Assembly (NCBI RefSeq): GCF_014529535.1
Contig: NW_023503608.1
Location: 9,784,501-9,848,500, forward strand
DNA from: Bradysia coprophila
Lineage: Eukaryota; Arthropoda; Insecta; Diptera; Sciaridae
Direction of reading: 5' to 3'
DNA length: 64,000 nt
The notes under the pieces are model-generated. The model ran no database searches. It was not told the DNA's origin and worked only from the letters and a program-made list of their open reading frames with translations. Positions 36,363 through 47,713 of the stretch are shown in pieces; within the stretch, counting starts at the first letter, position 1; every line of letters begins with the position of its first letter. Position numbers and translations under genes: made by a program.

Positions 36363-38649
36363 TGTTTTCAATGCATGGAAAATTTTTCAGGTTTCATTGT
36401 ACAATCTATTTTAGTAACAATTACACGCATTCCTTCTGATTGTATCAACCTGTGCAAAGGTTTTCCATTTATGGAACGCAGTGGTCAACAGTAGTAAGAC
36501 GTCTCTATCAAACTTTACAATGTTTTTTATGTTTGAATAGACTAAATTACGGAGAAAATCTCCCGACCAGGAGAAACTAATTTCTGAAGACCTTGTCTTA
36601 ATATTACAGTACAACTTAACGAAACAAATGTTAATTTGTCTTCACCTCAGATCCTTGAGACGCACGACAACCTCTATATGTGCTACAGTGCACATTTCAA
36701 CGTTTTCATATAATGAAGTTACTCCTTTTTTGATCGATAATTTATTATTAGGCGAAAACCGAATGTAATTATTCACTTTCGCTGACGATCTAAAATAAGA
36801 ATTGAATCCTTTTGTATAATTCATTTCTTTCTTTATTTACGTTCGATAGTATTACGAATTCTTATTTCAATTCGTTTACGACGTTCCACTTAATTACAAT
36901 AAAAGAGTGGTTTTATTTCTGTCGTTCACGATTAGGTCAATCGTCAACTAGCACGAATAATCAAAAAATCGTTGAATGTATGTCATACGGACATTATTAT
37001 ACATTTAAACATACAAAAAAAAACTAAAAGTTCTGTTCTTTTATGTATCTAAATTTTTAATATTCGAACATTGAGTAGTGTTTCAAACATTCAACATTTT
37101 ATTGTGTCGGCAAGGAACTCACACTTTTATGGTTTGTTCGGGTTGATTGCATTCTTAACGATTACATACACATACATTCCATCTTGAAGGCTTTCGACTG
37201 ATGTACATTGATTTTATACTAAGATATTTAAATGAAGCAACGATGTAGTTTCCCTTTCAATAGTAATCCCTACAAAATATGCGACCCATTGGGAAAGTTT
37301 GTCAAGAAAATAATCAGCTGAACAAAATTTACATCCGTCATTTTCTCTTTCTTTTTTTTCTATCACACACGCATCCGTATTACACCTCTTATCACACAGA
37401 ACTTACGTTATCAAAAAAAATTAAAAAAAAATCGCATGAAACCAATGGTAAATGTAAGTCAACAAAATTAATGCCGACAGGCTTATATGTTCTTTTGTGA
37501 CAAGCAACACATTAGTTATCTCCAAAACGTATCCCGCTGTGTGTGTGTGTAATGAGTCACTAAATGTTGTTGTTATGATTCAAGTTCGAATCTTGTCGTA
37601 TTCACCAGCGAATTCAGCAGCAAAAATTTGATTATGTGCACATTGCACTGCACATTAAATCCAATCAGCATTTTCAATTACATTTATTTGTCACACAATT
37701 GAAAGTCTTTTCTTTGGATTTCTTCTTTGTCGTTTGTTGTTGTTCTTTCGTATTAACGAGGTAAGGTAACAGAATACGTAACTTAAACTATAAATGTGTT
37801 TATCGATTATAGTTGTGCACTTGAGTTTTTGAGGTGACTTCATTGCGTCAAAGGGAAAACGAAAGTTTTGGGTGTACGATTAGCTGTAATTACACATCAA
37901 CTTAATTAGGCGAAGAGGTTCAATTTACTTGTCGATTTCTACAATTTTTGCATAACAATTATTTTTGCATAACAATCATCGTTTTATGTTCTAATAATTT
38001 TCTTTGATTTTCATTTACTAACATCGCGTTCCGACCATCTGTTACGCACAACACCATATGTGGTCTTATCTGTCTTACCGATGATGGGTTCAAAGATCAA
38101 CATTGGAGTCCCACTAACACCTGTATAAGCTGTATATGCGTTTGCAATTAAACAGGAGCGTTATAGCAGCCACATTCAAACAGCCCCTGTAACATTGACA
38201 AGAGACTGTTTGTGACGAGAATGTTATATTTCTGTGACTAGTTCTATGAAAATTGTTCTTTGAAACCAATCACGATTTTAATTTCTGTTTCTGAGAACAA
38301 AATTTTATGGAAAATTTCAGATTTGAGACATAAGATTGAACAAATTGATGTTTGGGCATGCGCCGGTTTTTCTCTTCAATGAGTTTGTCTCATACCTTTT
38401 TCTCGTATTCATTCGATCGCAAAATGAGCAGGTGAAACGTCTTTGCTTATTCCTTAAACTTGCCTCAGAAACTGATTGGTGTTCAACAGAACGGACTGAT
38501 CATTTACTGTCTTTTGTCTTTTCGTTCATCGAATTAGAACATCCGCTGTCAATAAGCAATTTTTCGAGCACCTAGACTTTCTTTAATAAAAAGGAAATTT
38601 CGTGTCCACTCCACACAATAAACCTTTTCCTTCTCTGTTCAATTTGCAG
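36363..38649. other. 5' region of the app gene
   Basis: Presumed 5' UTR intron and promoter of the DHHC gene. An acceptor (CAATTTGCAG) at 38640-38649 precedes the coding start, so at least one upstream non-coding exon exists somewhere in this stretch. I cannot place it. Frames here are short and uninformative. Confidence 0.45.
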
Positions 38650-38816
38650 AACTAAACAGCACCGCCATGACTTCAAATTAAACGGATCAAATTTACCCTT
38701 CAATTACCCCCAACAACATCAAACTACCAGATACACCGATACGTGAACTGCTAAATACCACTTAGCATACCAACTCTCACTGAACAAGGAAATAAATGAA
38801 TTTAATTTGCTGGACC

Positions 38817-41112
38817 ATGGCGCCAAACACACGTGTAACACGAAAATGGGAAGTATTTGCTGGACGAAATAAATTCTACTGTGACGGATATTTGATGTCT
38901 GCACCGAATACTGGAGTCTTTTATCTAACCGTGGTTTTAATTACCGTGACTAGTGTTTTGTTTTTTGCATTTGAGTAAGTCCTCGCCAGTATAGATTGCC
39001 AGACATACACTAAGAGACTAATGGAATTTTACTTTGCAGTTGCCCTTACTTAACACTGGAAATAAATCCAGCCATACCGATTGTGGGTGGTTTATTGTAT
39101 TTCTTCACAATGGGTAAGTGATTGTCTTCACACAATGTTATCACGAAAGCTAATCAGGAGTCCTCGATATCCGCCAAAGCTCTTCACTTATTTTTGTTCA
39201 TATTTCTCACTTCTCAACAATTATCTTCTTCACAGGTGCATTGTTCAGAACCACATTCACAGATCCTGGTATTATTCCTAGAGCTTCCCATGACGAGGCT
39301 GCATATATTGAGAAACAAATTGGTAAGTCAAAGAAACGAAAAGTCACAAGAATCTTAAATCCAGTTTCTTTGAGTGAATGTGTCTTTCTTGTTCACGGAT
39401 ACAAAATTGACAACATCTCAATTTGCAGAAGTGCCAAATTCGTTAAATAGCCCAACATATCGTCCACCACCGCGCACAAAAGAAGTTTTGGTAAAAGGTC
39501 AAACAGTCAAATTGAAATATTGTTTTACGTGTAAAATATTTCGTCCGCCACGAGCATCGCATTGTAGTTTATGCGACAATTGTGTGGACCGATTTGATCA
39601 TCACTGTCCATGGGTATGGAGGACGTGGAATGGATTTCCGGTTCGGCGTTTCTCATTTAATTTCCCGATTTTCTTGCAGGTCGGCAATTGTGTGGGGAAG
39701 CGTAACTATAGATTTTTCTACATGTTCATCGTCTCTCTAGCATTTCTAACCGTTTTTATATTCGCCTGTTCCTTGACACATTTAATTTTATGTAAGTGCC
39801 GGAGACATTCGTTCGACGTGACTGCTTTACGATAATATTTTTTTGTTTTCTTCACCAATTGTAGTAGCAAAAGCAACAAACAAAGAATTTGTAGAAATCA
39901 TCAAAATGTCACCGGCGAGTGTTGTTATTATTTTCATTTGCTTCTTCTCAATATGGTCTGTGATAGGATTAGCTGGCTTCCACACATATTTAACGACAAG
40001 TGATCAAACAACTAATGAAGATGTAAGTTTCCATTTTGTGTTACAATTGATATGCTCACTGTACCGGGCCATTATCGATCACTGATTTTAATCGTTTTTT
40101 TTACGTTTTCAGATAAAAGGGTCGTTTTCCTCGAAGGGTGCACAACACAACATAAACCCCTACTCTCACGGAAACATTTGCATGAATTGTTTCTACATCA
40201 TATGTGGCCCCATGACTCCATCCTTGATTGATCGGTAAATATTTTTCTTTAAAAATGAGGAGAGCTCGTTTTGGACAACCGAATTGTTTAAAAAAAAACT
40301 TTTTTCTAGTCGTGGCGTTGTCACTGACGAATATCGCGTACAAATGCAACAACCCGAACGCTATAACAATGCAATGCAAACGGCACATTTAGTCAGTCAA
40401 TCAATTGGGAGCAACGATAACAAATACTACGACAAAGAGGTACTCCAACGTCTTTCACCGTTTAAGGTCAATTCTTTAATCGATGTTCGTTTTTCAGCTG
40501 CATCCCAATCTGATCAATTCCGGTATCTATCGACAGCGAAGCTACGATAATTTACAAAATGGTAAGTCTCCGTTGCCACTACGGCCAACCACATTCTATC
40601 GCAACCGATCGCGGTCGGCCAGCGACTATACGGTTGGTCTATCATTCGTACACGAAACTCTAACGAACCAAATTAGTAACGTGCCAGTGCCTACACATTT
40701 CAAATATTTTTCGCCGCAACGGAAATGCAGCGATCCGAACATAATGCCACGATATCCGTACCATAAAAATCGGGCCGTGCCGCGTCAACGACCATGGGAC
40801 CCAATCAATCGGAATAACATCTGGGACCGGCAAGTCATTGTCGACTTGAAGAGTCCCGGTCTGCCCGATATCTTTGATATATTAGATTTTAACGATCCGA
40901 GTGAAATCGATCCAATGTTACGGGTACGCGAACGTGATCATTACTACAAAAATAAACGTTATTCGAATCACTATGTTCCGAGTCCGGCGAAACGGAAGCA
41001 ACGCTACTCAAATGTGTATGAATATTCGACGATGAGCTACGGTCTCGGCGGTATGGGACGCGGTTTAAATTCCATAGTCGAAACGTCGAGCAGTGAGGAG
41101 GAGAGTTCCTAA
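38817..41112 (+). CDS. app: DHHC palmitoyltransferase approximated (ZDHHC14/18), short isoform
   Basis: Nine exons: 38817-38974, 39040-39113, 39236-39322, 39429-39613, 39680-39791, 39865-40022, 40113-40234, 40310-40439, 40498-41112; 546 residues in this read-through form. ATG 38817 has the better context (ACCATGG), with an in-frame ATG at 38796 also possible. Four membrane spans surround the DHHC cysteine-rich domain (residues about 138-172; DHHC at 163-166, then [13 protein letters not shown]). The TTxE-type segment after TM4 reads [16 protein letters not shown]. The N-terminus [14 protein letters not shown] and the [20 protein letters not shown] linker are near-identical to Drosophila approximated. 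There the enzyme palmitoylates proteins at the apical cortex and acts in Fat/Dachs growth signalling. This isoform ends in a basic Arg/Tyr/Ser-rich tail finishing SSSEEESS. Confidence 0.96.
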
Positions 41113-41216
41113 ATCGTTGCGTTTTATTTTGTAATTCGTTTTCGATTTTACTTTTTTTTTTCGTGCGTGTGGAGGGCTACGTAGCTGGCTAAATGCAAGC
41201 GATATTCGCTCAACTA

Positions 41217-41222
41217 AATAAA
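41217..41222 (+). promoter_or_regulatory. Poly(A) signal, short app isoform
   Basis: AATAAA about 105 nt after the short-form stop, consistent with polyadenylation inside the last intron of the long form. Confidence 0.5.
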
Positions 41223-44101
41223 AATCCGGATAAAAATTTAATCAAACTTAAAAAAACAAAAGCTTTAAAAAACACAGTCTCTCTTACTCTCTATTTTGTA
41301 CTTAGATTACTAATAAGCGTAGGTAATTGTGTTCGGGTACATTGGTTTCCATAGAATATGAAAAGCTTCAGAGAAAGCGTAGAAATTGATTTAGAACATT
41401 TTTGTAAAGAGGAACAGTCTCTTCGTGTCATGCATCGACACAGTTAGATAAGGTTATCTTCTACATGGTCAAACTCGATATTATCAGCATCTAGATCACC
41501 TAAATCACCTAAATTCACTAAATCAGTATGAACATTTAACAAACCTCAAACGAACAAGTTCGACAATTTCGTTAAATCTGCTACTTCATTTGTTAAAAGT
41601 ATCTTCTAATTATTGATAAAAAGTCTTTTACTTCGAATGGTATAACGCACATTTTGCTATTTAAAGCAACGTTAGCTAGACCTCATCACTTTGTCGTGTT
41701 TGTCTCTAACAGATCTATTACTATGAATCCGTCTAGATGGATCATGTATAAAATGCAAGTTCTTTATTCTTGATCATGCGTTTTATTTACCATTAGTTGC
41801 GCGATTGGTGACAATAAGATCTGAAACCATTGGTAGCTTGATAAGTAAAGAAAATGACATCGAAATGGCGCCTAAATAATCATAAAATACTCGAAATAAC
41901 TTCCTCCAGAAATAATAGCAATAACATCAGCCTGTATCATCATAATCTATAAACCAATCAAAACCAACTGTTCTACAGTTTCCTCATGATTTTACTTTGT
42001 ACACTTAAGACGACAAAACCATACTCACCCTTTATCAAGTAGTTTTGTTTGATAGCCGCATACAGTCTATTATGGTATGGTGTTTCTCGATAATCCCGAT
42101 TTTTGCGTTACGAAATTGATGAATTATCCCATAGGTGAAAACACGTAGTTCGGATGAACCATCATTTTTCTGTCAGAAATCTTAGAAATGTTTAAATCAC
42201 AAAAGAAAGGTCGTACCGCATGCCATCTGATGTGTTTCAAGACCTAAAATATACTGCTTAAACCAGGAATCCAGATTCGAAGGACAAAGATCACAAGTGT
42301 TACTTCAATTCTTCTTGATTCACATAAATATAACTTAACTCCAATTAGAATGACCAGATGTATGTGCATTTCATTTCCTATCTGATTAAATAATAGTTGA
42401 GATGTTCCCCTTTAAATATACGATTCGAGTAACTACAGACGTAAAATACTTACAAATCGTTTGAAATAGCAACACAAATGTACCCAACATAAAAATATAC
42501 TCCTAGGTCATGGCGTCCTTATGAATATTAAATTAAGACAAAGAGGAAAAAATATTTAAAAATCACAATAAATAATTAATTTAGCCAATATATACTACAT
42601 ACACAAACGTAAACATAATAAATAAAAGGGAATTATAAGTAAAATTATAGTTATATTCATATACAACCACACACTAATACAACAACAGTAACAAAACCAG
42701 TTATTTAAATGAAAATGATGGAAATTTATTATTATAAAGAAAATACAAGCAAAAATAGAAGAAAAACCAAACAACAAAGCCTGCGATATAATCTTAACTA
42801 AAAGAAAAACAATTTTAATTTCTAAAAACAAAAATTTGTAAATTTTCCATTTTTTAATGCTTTCATTGGCAAAACGTTTCGTTTGTTTGTGTGAAAATGA
42901 AAAATCATTTTGAGCCTTTTGCAATTGAGCCAATTTGTTTTGGGGGTGAGTTGATTGACAAAGAATTATGTTTTATGTTCTCAATTGCATAACATTAGTT
43001 TAAACAGAAGGCTGTTCTATTGAAGCTATTTTGTTTTAGTTTTCTTAGTTCGATTTTTATTTCTGTTCTTAGAATTTCTGTTTCGTTTATTGTTGTGTTA
43101 CCACAGTTGGACGTTTTTCAATGGCGAACTATTCGAAATAACTTTTTTTTTGTTAAATTTAAATCAATCCTTTCGTTGTATTTATGTCGATAGTAATCGT
43201 TATGCACCCGAATTTGTTGATGTGTTACAAACGACATGAGTATTATGACGTGTAGTCGTTAAATGTGCTACTTCTTCATTCGGTTCAAGGTATCGTCTAG
43301 TGTTTGATACGAAATCTTTTACTTCAAATGTTTTTACATTCATTTTGCTATATTTTGCACTTTCATTGATTTATCTTGATCCAAATCGAGACATTCAGAT
43401 TGTTTAGGACACTTTTGAGCAAATGGGACTAAAAGAGCTAAAAAAATTGACCTGAAAGGAACTAACATAACTCAATCCGGTAATGACAGAGTTCAGAAAG
43501 TATTCTTAACTAAAATTACAATTTTCTCAGGTGATCTCACATCTCTGGATGGGTCTACCACTTTCTATAGTTTCAATTCATTCGAGAATAGCCTTTGAAG
43601 GATTTCATAATAAACTATCGACGGTTTTCATTGTCGACCATGAAGTTTTACCTCTCAAGGAATTTATTTCCTTTAAATTCTTGCTCTGAACACGAACTGG
43701 CGTTCAGTCATTAGAGCCTATTTACGATCTGCAAACTCCTATTTCAATTTTCCTGGTAATTAACAAGATCTGCATGCGTTCGGTTACATTGTTAAGTTTA
43801 TATTCAGTATTTTGTTGTTAGATTTGTCATCTCATTACTTGCTTTTTGCTAAATACGGCTTCTGCTTTATGGCGGTGATAAGAATAGCAGGCTTGAAAAA
43901 TTGCCAGCTTCGTTTACGCCGCTAACACTCATAAATGAATCATTATACCAATTGGAATAACACGTTAACACATTACACTCAACAAAATTGTTATTGTCAT
44001 CCATCTGTTATCATCATCAACATTTTTTTTTTATCTCTGTTCTTTCATCCCATCAATGAATTGGAAAATATCCGAGTCTAACCTTTATTTTATTGTTGCA
44101 G
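41223..44101. other. Final intron of the long app transcript
   Basis: Lies between the alternative donor at 40562 and the acceptor at 44100-44101. It carries two of three copies of a ~45-nt motif (GATACGAAATCTTTTACTTC...ACATTCATTTT), at about 41617-41660 and 43306-43352. No gene is seen; the frame 42595-42933 is low-complexity. Confidence 0.5.
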
Positions 44102-44937
44102 GTCACTCGACTAGTAACGCTCATCTGGTTGACAATGAACTTCCCATTTCGACGCTACACAGTCCAGCTGATCCAATGAATCTGACGCCGACAGATGACA
44201 ACGATGTCGACGACGATGATGGATTGGAGAATTTAAGCAATCGCAATAATTTGAGCGGCAGTTATTCGAACTTATTTCGCGACATACTGGATGATGATGA
44301 CTGTAAGCTGAATAGCACCGAACAAAAAGTTCACCAGAAAGATTTGAGCGAAAATGTCTACTCCAATATACCGTCGACGACGTCGATACCAGCTGGTGAC
44401 AATAGTGAAAAATCCGATCCAAATTTGCATGTCTACTCAAATATTGTAGAGACAACGGCAGGAACATCATCGTCGGAAAATTTAAATAAATCAACGAGTG
44501 GAAATGTCGATGCAACATTAACTGACGGATCGTCAACGATGATTGCCAACGATTTGGATTTGGATGATCCAGCGCTGGCGGTCGCAACGTTCGGTATGGC
44601 TAAACCGAAGGATAGCAGTAAATTGGTAAACGAAAAGATGATCAAATCAACGAAAGTAGATCGGTCTAGTTTAAACAATAAACGAATGCCTAAGTCCAGT
44701 TCAATGGAAATGAAAAATGTGATACCTCAAGTGGCCATAGTCGATCAGTCGTCGAACGCTGTAAATGGCAGTAGTGCAACAACGACCGCAAATGCATCGT
44801 TTTGCAGTCCGAGTCGTATGCGTTTGCTACACGACACGACAATGATCGATACGGCATTAGATTTGGATAGCTTGGACGATGGTTCGAGTGTTGGTAATAA
44901 CTCGCAAGCGTGTCTGGTGAAAACGGCAATCGTTTGA
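44102..44937 (+). CDS. app: Alternative last exon of app (long isoform)
   Basis: Splicing from the GTAAGT donor after 40561 to the TTGTTGCAG acceptor ending at 44101 keeps phase (G|GT) and reads NLQNGHSTSNAHLVDNELPI. That junction is familiar from Drosophila app long isoforms. The exon adds 278 residues, giving a 641-residue protein. The tail is acidic and Ser/Asn-rich, with Asp clusters (DDNDVDDDDG, DILDDDDC), repeated VYSNI motifs (two) and a C-terminal LVKTAIV that could be a PDZ-type ligand. A 3' UTR of about 580 nt leads to AATAAA at 45516. The cytosolic tail probably sets localisation or partners. Confidence 0.9.
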
Positions 44938-45515
44938 ATCGACTTTTGAATGCGATGAAAGCTTTACGGCAACAAAGTGTACAGCATCCATGTGTAAATT
45001 GATGGGAAGGTTGGATGGATGAGAATTAGGAGTATGGTTCGTCTGTTAGTTAATTTTTCTCTGGCGAGGGTTCAAACCATAAGCTGAATCGACAAAGTCA
45101 CAAATTAGATACCAAAATAGATCTAACATTTGACTTGTGGCGTGTGTCTTCGCTGAGAATGTTTTACGACTGAGATTCATTTCCTTCCTATAAGATCAGT
45201 TAGCTAGATTTTTTTAATTATTTTTTTATTTAAGCGCGAACAAACGAACATTTTGCGAAGAGAAACTTTATTGTTATTTTCTGCTGCTGTGTTTTTTCTC
45301 TTTTCTTTTTTTTTCATTTCATGTGTGTAAGGTACTGCCAATGTGTGCAGACAAATGCAAATTTTTAATTTAATTTTGAAAGAGAAAATTATTTAAGATG
45401 TGCTCTAAGTCAAAACGAATAAGTAATTTAAAAAAAAGTGAAAATTGACGTCCACTGTCATGTAGGCCGAAATTTTTTTGTCAATTTTATTTCCGATTTG
45501 TTTTTTCTCGAAAAA

Positions 45516-45521
45516 AATAAA
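45516..45521 (+). promoter_or_regulatory. Poly(A) signal, long app isoform
   Basis: AATAAA in an A-rich run about 580 nt after the long-form stop; T-rich sequence follows. Confidence 0.5.
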
Positions 45522-47712
45522 ATGTGAAATCATTCTAATTTTGGTGTCTATTGTTTATCTGGAGCAACGATACGAATTTGGTATAAGAAAAGTTTGAAGT
45601 GTGGATCTAATTAAACATTACCATTTTCACAGACCACGAGTAGGTCACCAGTATGGTTATCTATAACTACTTCGGTTTAAATATTTTCAAAATATTGATA
45701 CGAAATCTTTTACTTCATTTAATTTTAACATTCATTTTTCGTGCAGAATACCTCTAAATTTAGTTGCTGACAGAATAGAATAGGACCGTCATCGCATCCA
45801 TAATATATTAAAACGCACCTCCTATAAAATTTCCTTCGCTCTTTAACAGAATTTTCCATAGCATTTATTGGTTCACAATCAAGCGACTGAAATCCATTTT
45901 ATTTGCTAAAAATAGCGCATACCAAAAATAGACAATGGCTACTATTGTCTGAGACGCAGAAATTTGATATTGTTATGTAAGCCATAAAATGGGAGCGCCT
46001 TCGTTAATATATATTAGTAACATATGAGCAGACGCTTGTCTATCATCGGAAACGACGTAAAAAGGAAATGATGAGATCTGGTTATTGCCGTCTTTGATGG
46101 TAAAATTTAAGTTAAACCAAATGAAGTACAAGAATTTGCTTCAATCTGTCGCATAAGCTTTAAAAGAAACATAACAGACTCTATACTAATACTGGTGACT
46201 TGTTTGTCGTTTGTGGAAGATTAATGGGGTTGGGTTCATAATCACCATTTCGAACGTACCATTAACCGATTGATTGTTCCAAACTGTAAAAAAGCAACCA
46301 ATTACCAAGGTAAAGAAACAGTAAAGTGTGCAGACATAGGCACTCGCATTCTAAGAAATAAAAAAGTGAAAATATTTTTGCTATGACGGATAAGCTTAAC
46401 ACAGCTTGTAGTGTAAATGGAAAGGAACTTGATGTGAATTTTTGTTTTTTTAAATTATTGAAAATATTTACAATTTAATTAGTTGATTAAAACTGTAGAA
46501 TGTAAGGTCATGAAGAGAAGAGTGATTATTATGAGATTTAGAAAATATTGTTAAAGTTATTGAGCTGAAAAAACCCTTACCCGTAGAACTGACTAAATGG
46601 TATTTTTGCAGTCGTATTTATTCTGCGCTAATCGCATTTTAGGAAGACTTTTTTAAGAAAACTTCGGACGAAAGATTACTTTCTTTTCGGAATTATAACG
46701 ACCAAAATGTTTCCACTAAAGTCCTAAAATATGTTTAACCGAAAAAGTTACGCTTAGCGTTCCGTACGTAATTTTTAAACTCTGTCATGCTGTACAAAGT
46801 TTATTCCTTTTTTTAGTTTCAAAATTCTAATCTTTAGCAGCATCTATTTCGGCTTACTCTATTATTCTGGACGAGATTCTGAGTCTAAAGAACACCGTCC
46901 ACTCTTTCTGAACATAAAATTCTTGCAACCGGTTATGTTTTTCCGTTGCTCTGCACGTATCCAATCCTTTGCGCAAACTGACAGCCAAAATTCTGAAACT
47001 AACCTACTGGTCCTGCGGGTAATAAAAAATGACAAAACCATAATAAGTAAGTCAAGTTGCATTTAAATTATTAAACAACGACAATGACTAGCATTTGAAA
47101 ATATTTATTTTACGAGTTTTAGTTGTGAGCAAAGTAAAGAAAACAACCAATTTGTTAAAACAATGGCCCATTCGATGTGGGTACTAAAAATTATTTAAAA
47201 AAAAGAAGGAAAAAATGATAATTTTCATTATTTTTGTAAAATGAGAAAACCTTTAAGAATCCATCGTAAGAAATTATAATTTTTGTTACTTTGTCATAGG
47301 AAAATGTTTTCAAATCAAAAGAAATATAAAACGATTTTTTTCTACAAAATAAACCCCGCGTTTACTTTCAAGCGAAATAATTCTCTTACTGTTACGCTCA
47401 TAGAGGTTACGCTAAGAATTCTACGACCAAGCGAGCGACCAAGAAGGAACTTGAATCTTTGAATTTTAAATGGTAGCGCTTGACATCGCAGTAAGAGAGG
47501 TAGAAGTAACTTAATTTTTCGAATAAAATACGCTGCTAGTCGTAGGTACCAATAAGAAGAGACTGAAAACCCATCAAGGGAACTTTCTTTTTAAAGTCAT
47601 CATAGCATTCTTATCGGAAAATGTTGTGATAAATTGAGATATGACTCCTTTCTAAACACGTTGTAAGTAATAAAAACAATCTTCTGGCATGGAGCTTCGT
47701 TTCGATTTAGTT
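45522..47712. other. Intergenic between convergent genes
   Basis: A third copy of the motif seen in the app intron lies at about 45697-45745. Otherwise A+T-rich with no supported gene. Confidence 0.45.
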
Positions 47713-47713
47713 T

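Noticed and set aside
42595-42933. 112-codon hydrophobic frame
   Set aside because: Low-complexity Phe/Ile/Leu composition of A/T-rich DNA inside the app intron.
44111-44929. Minus-strand frames of 79-158 codons
   Set aside because: Antisense to the long app terminal exon.
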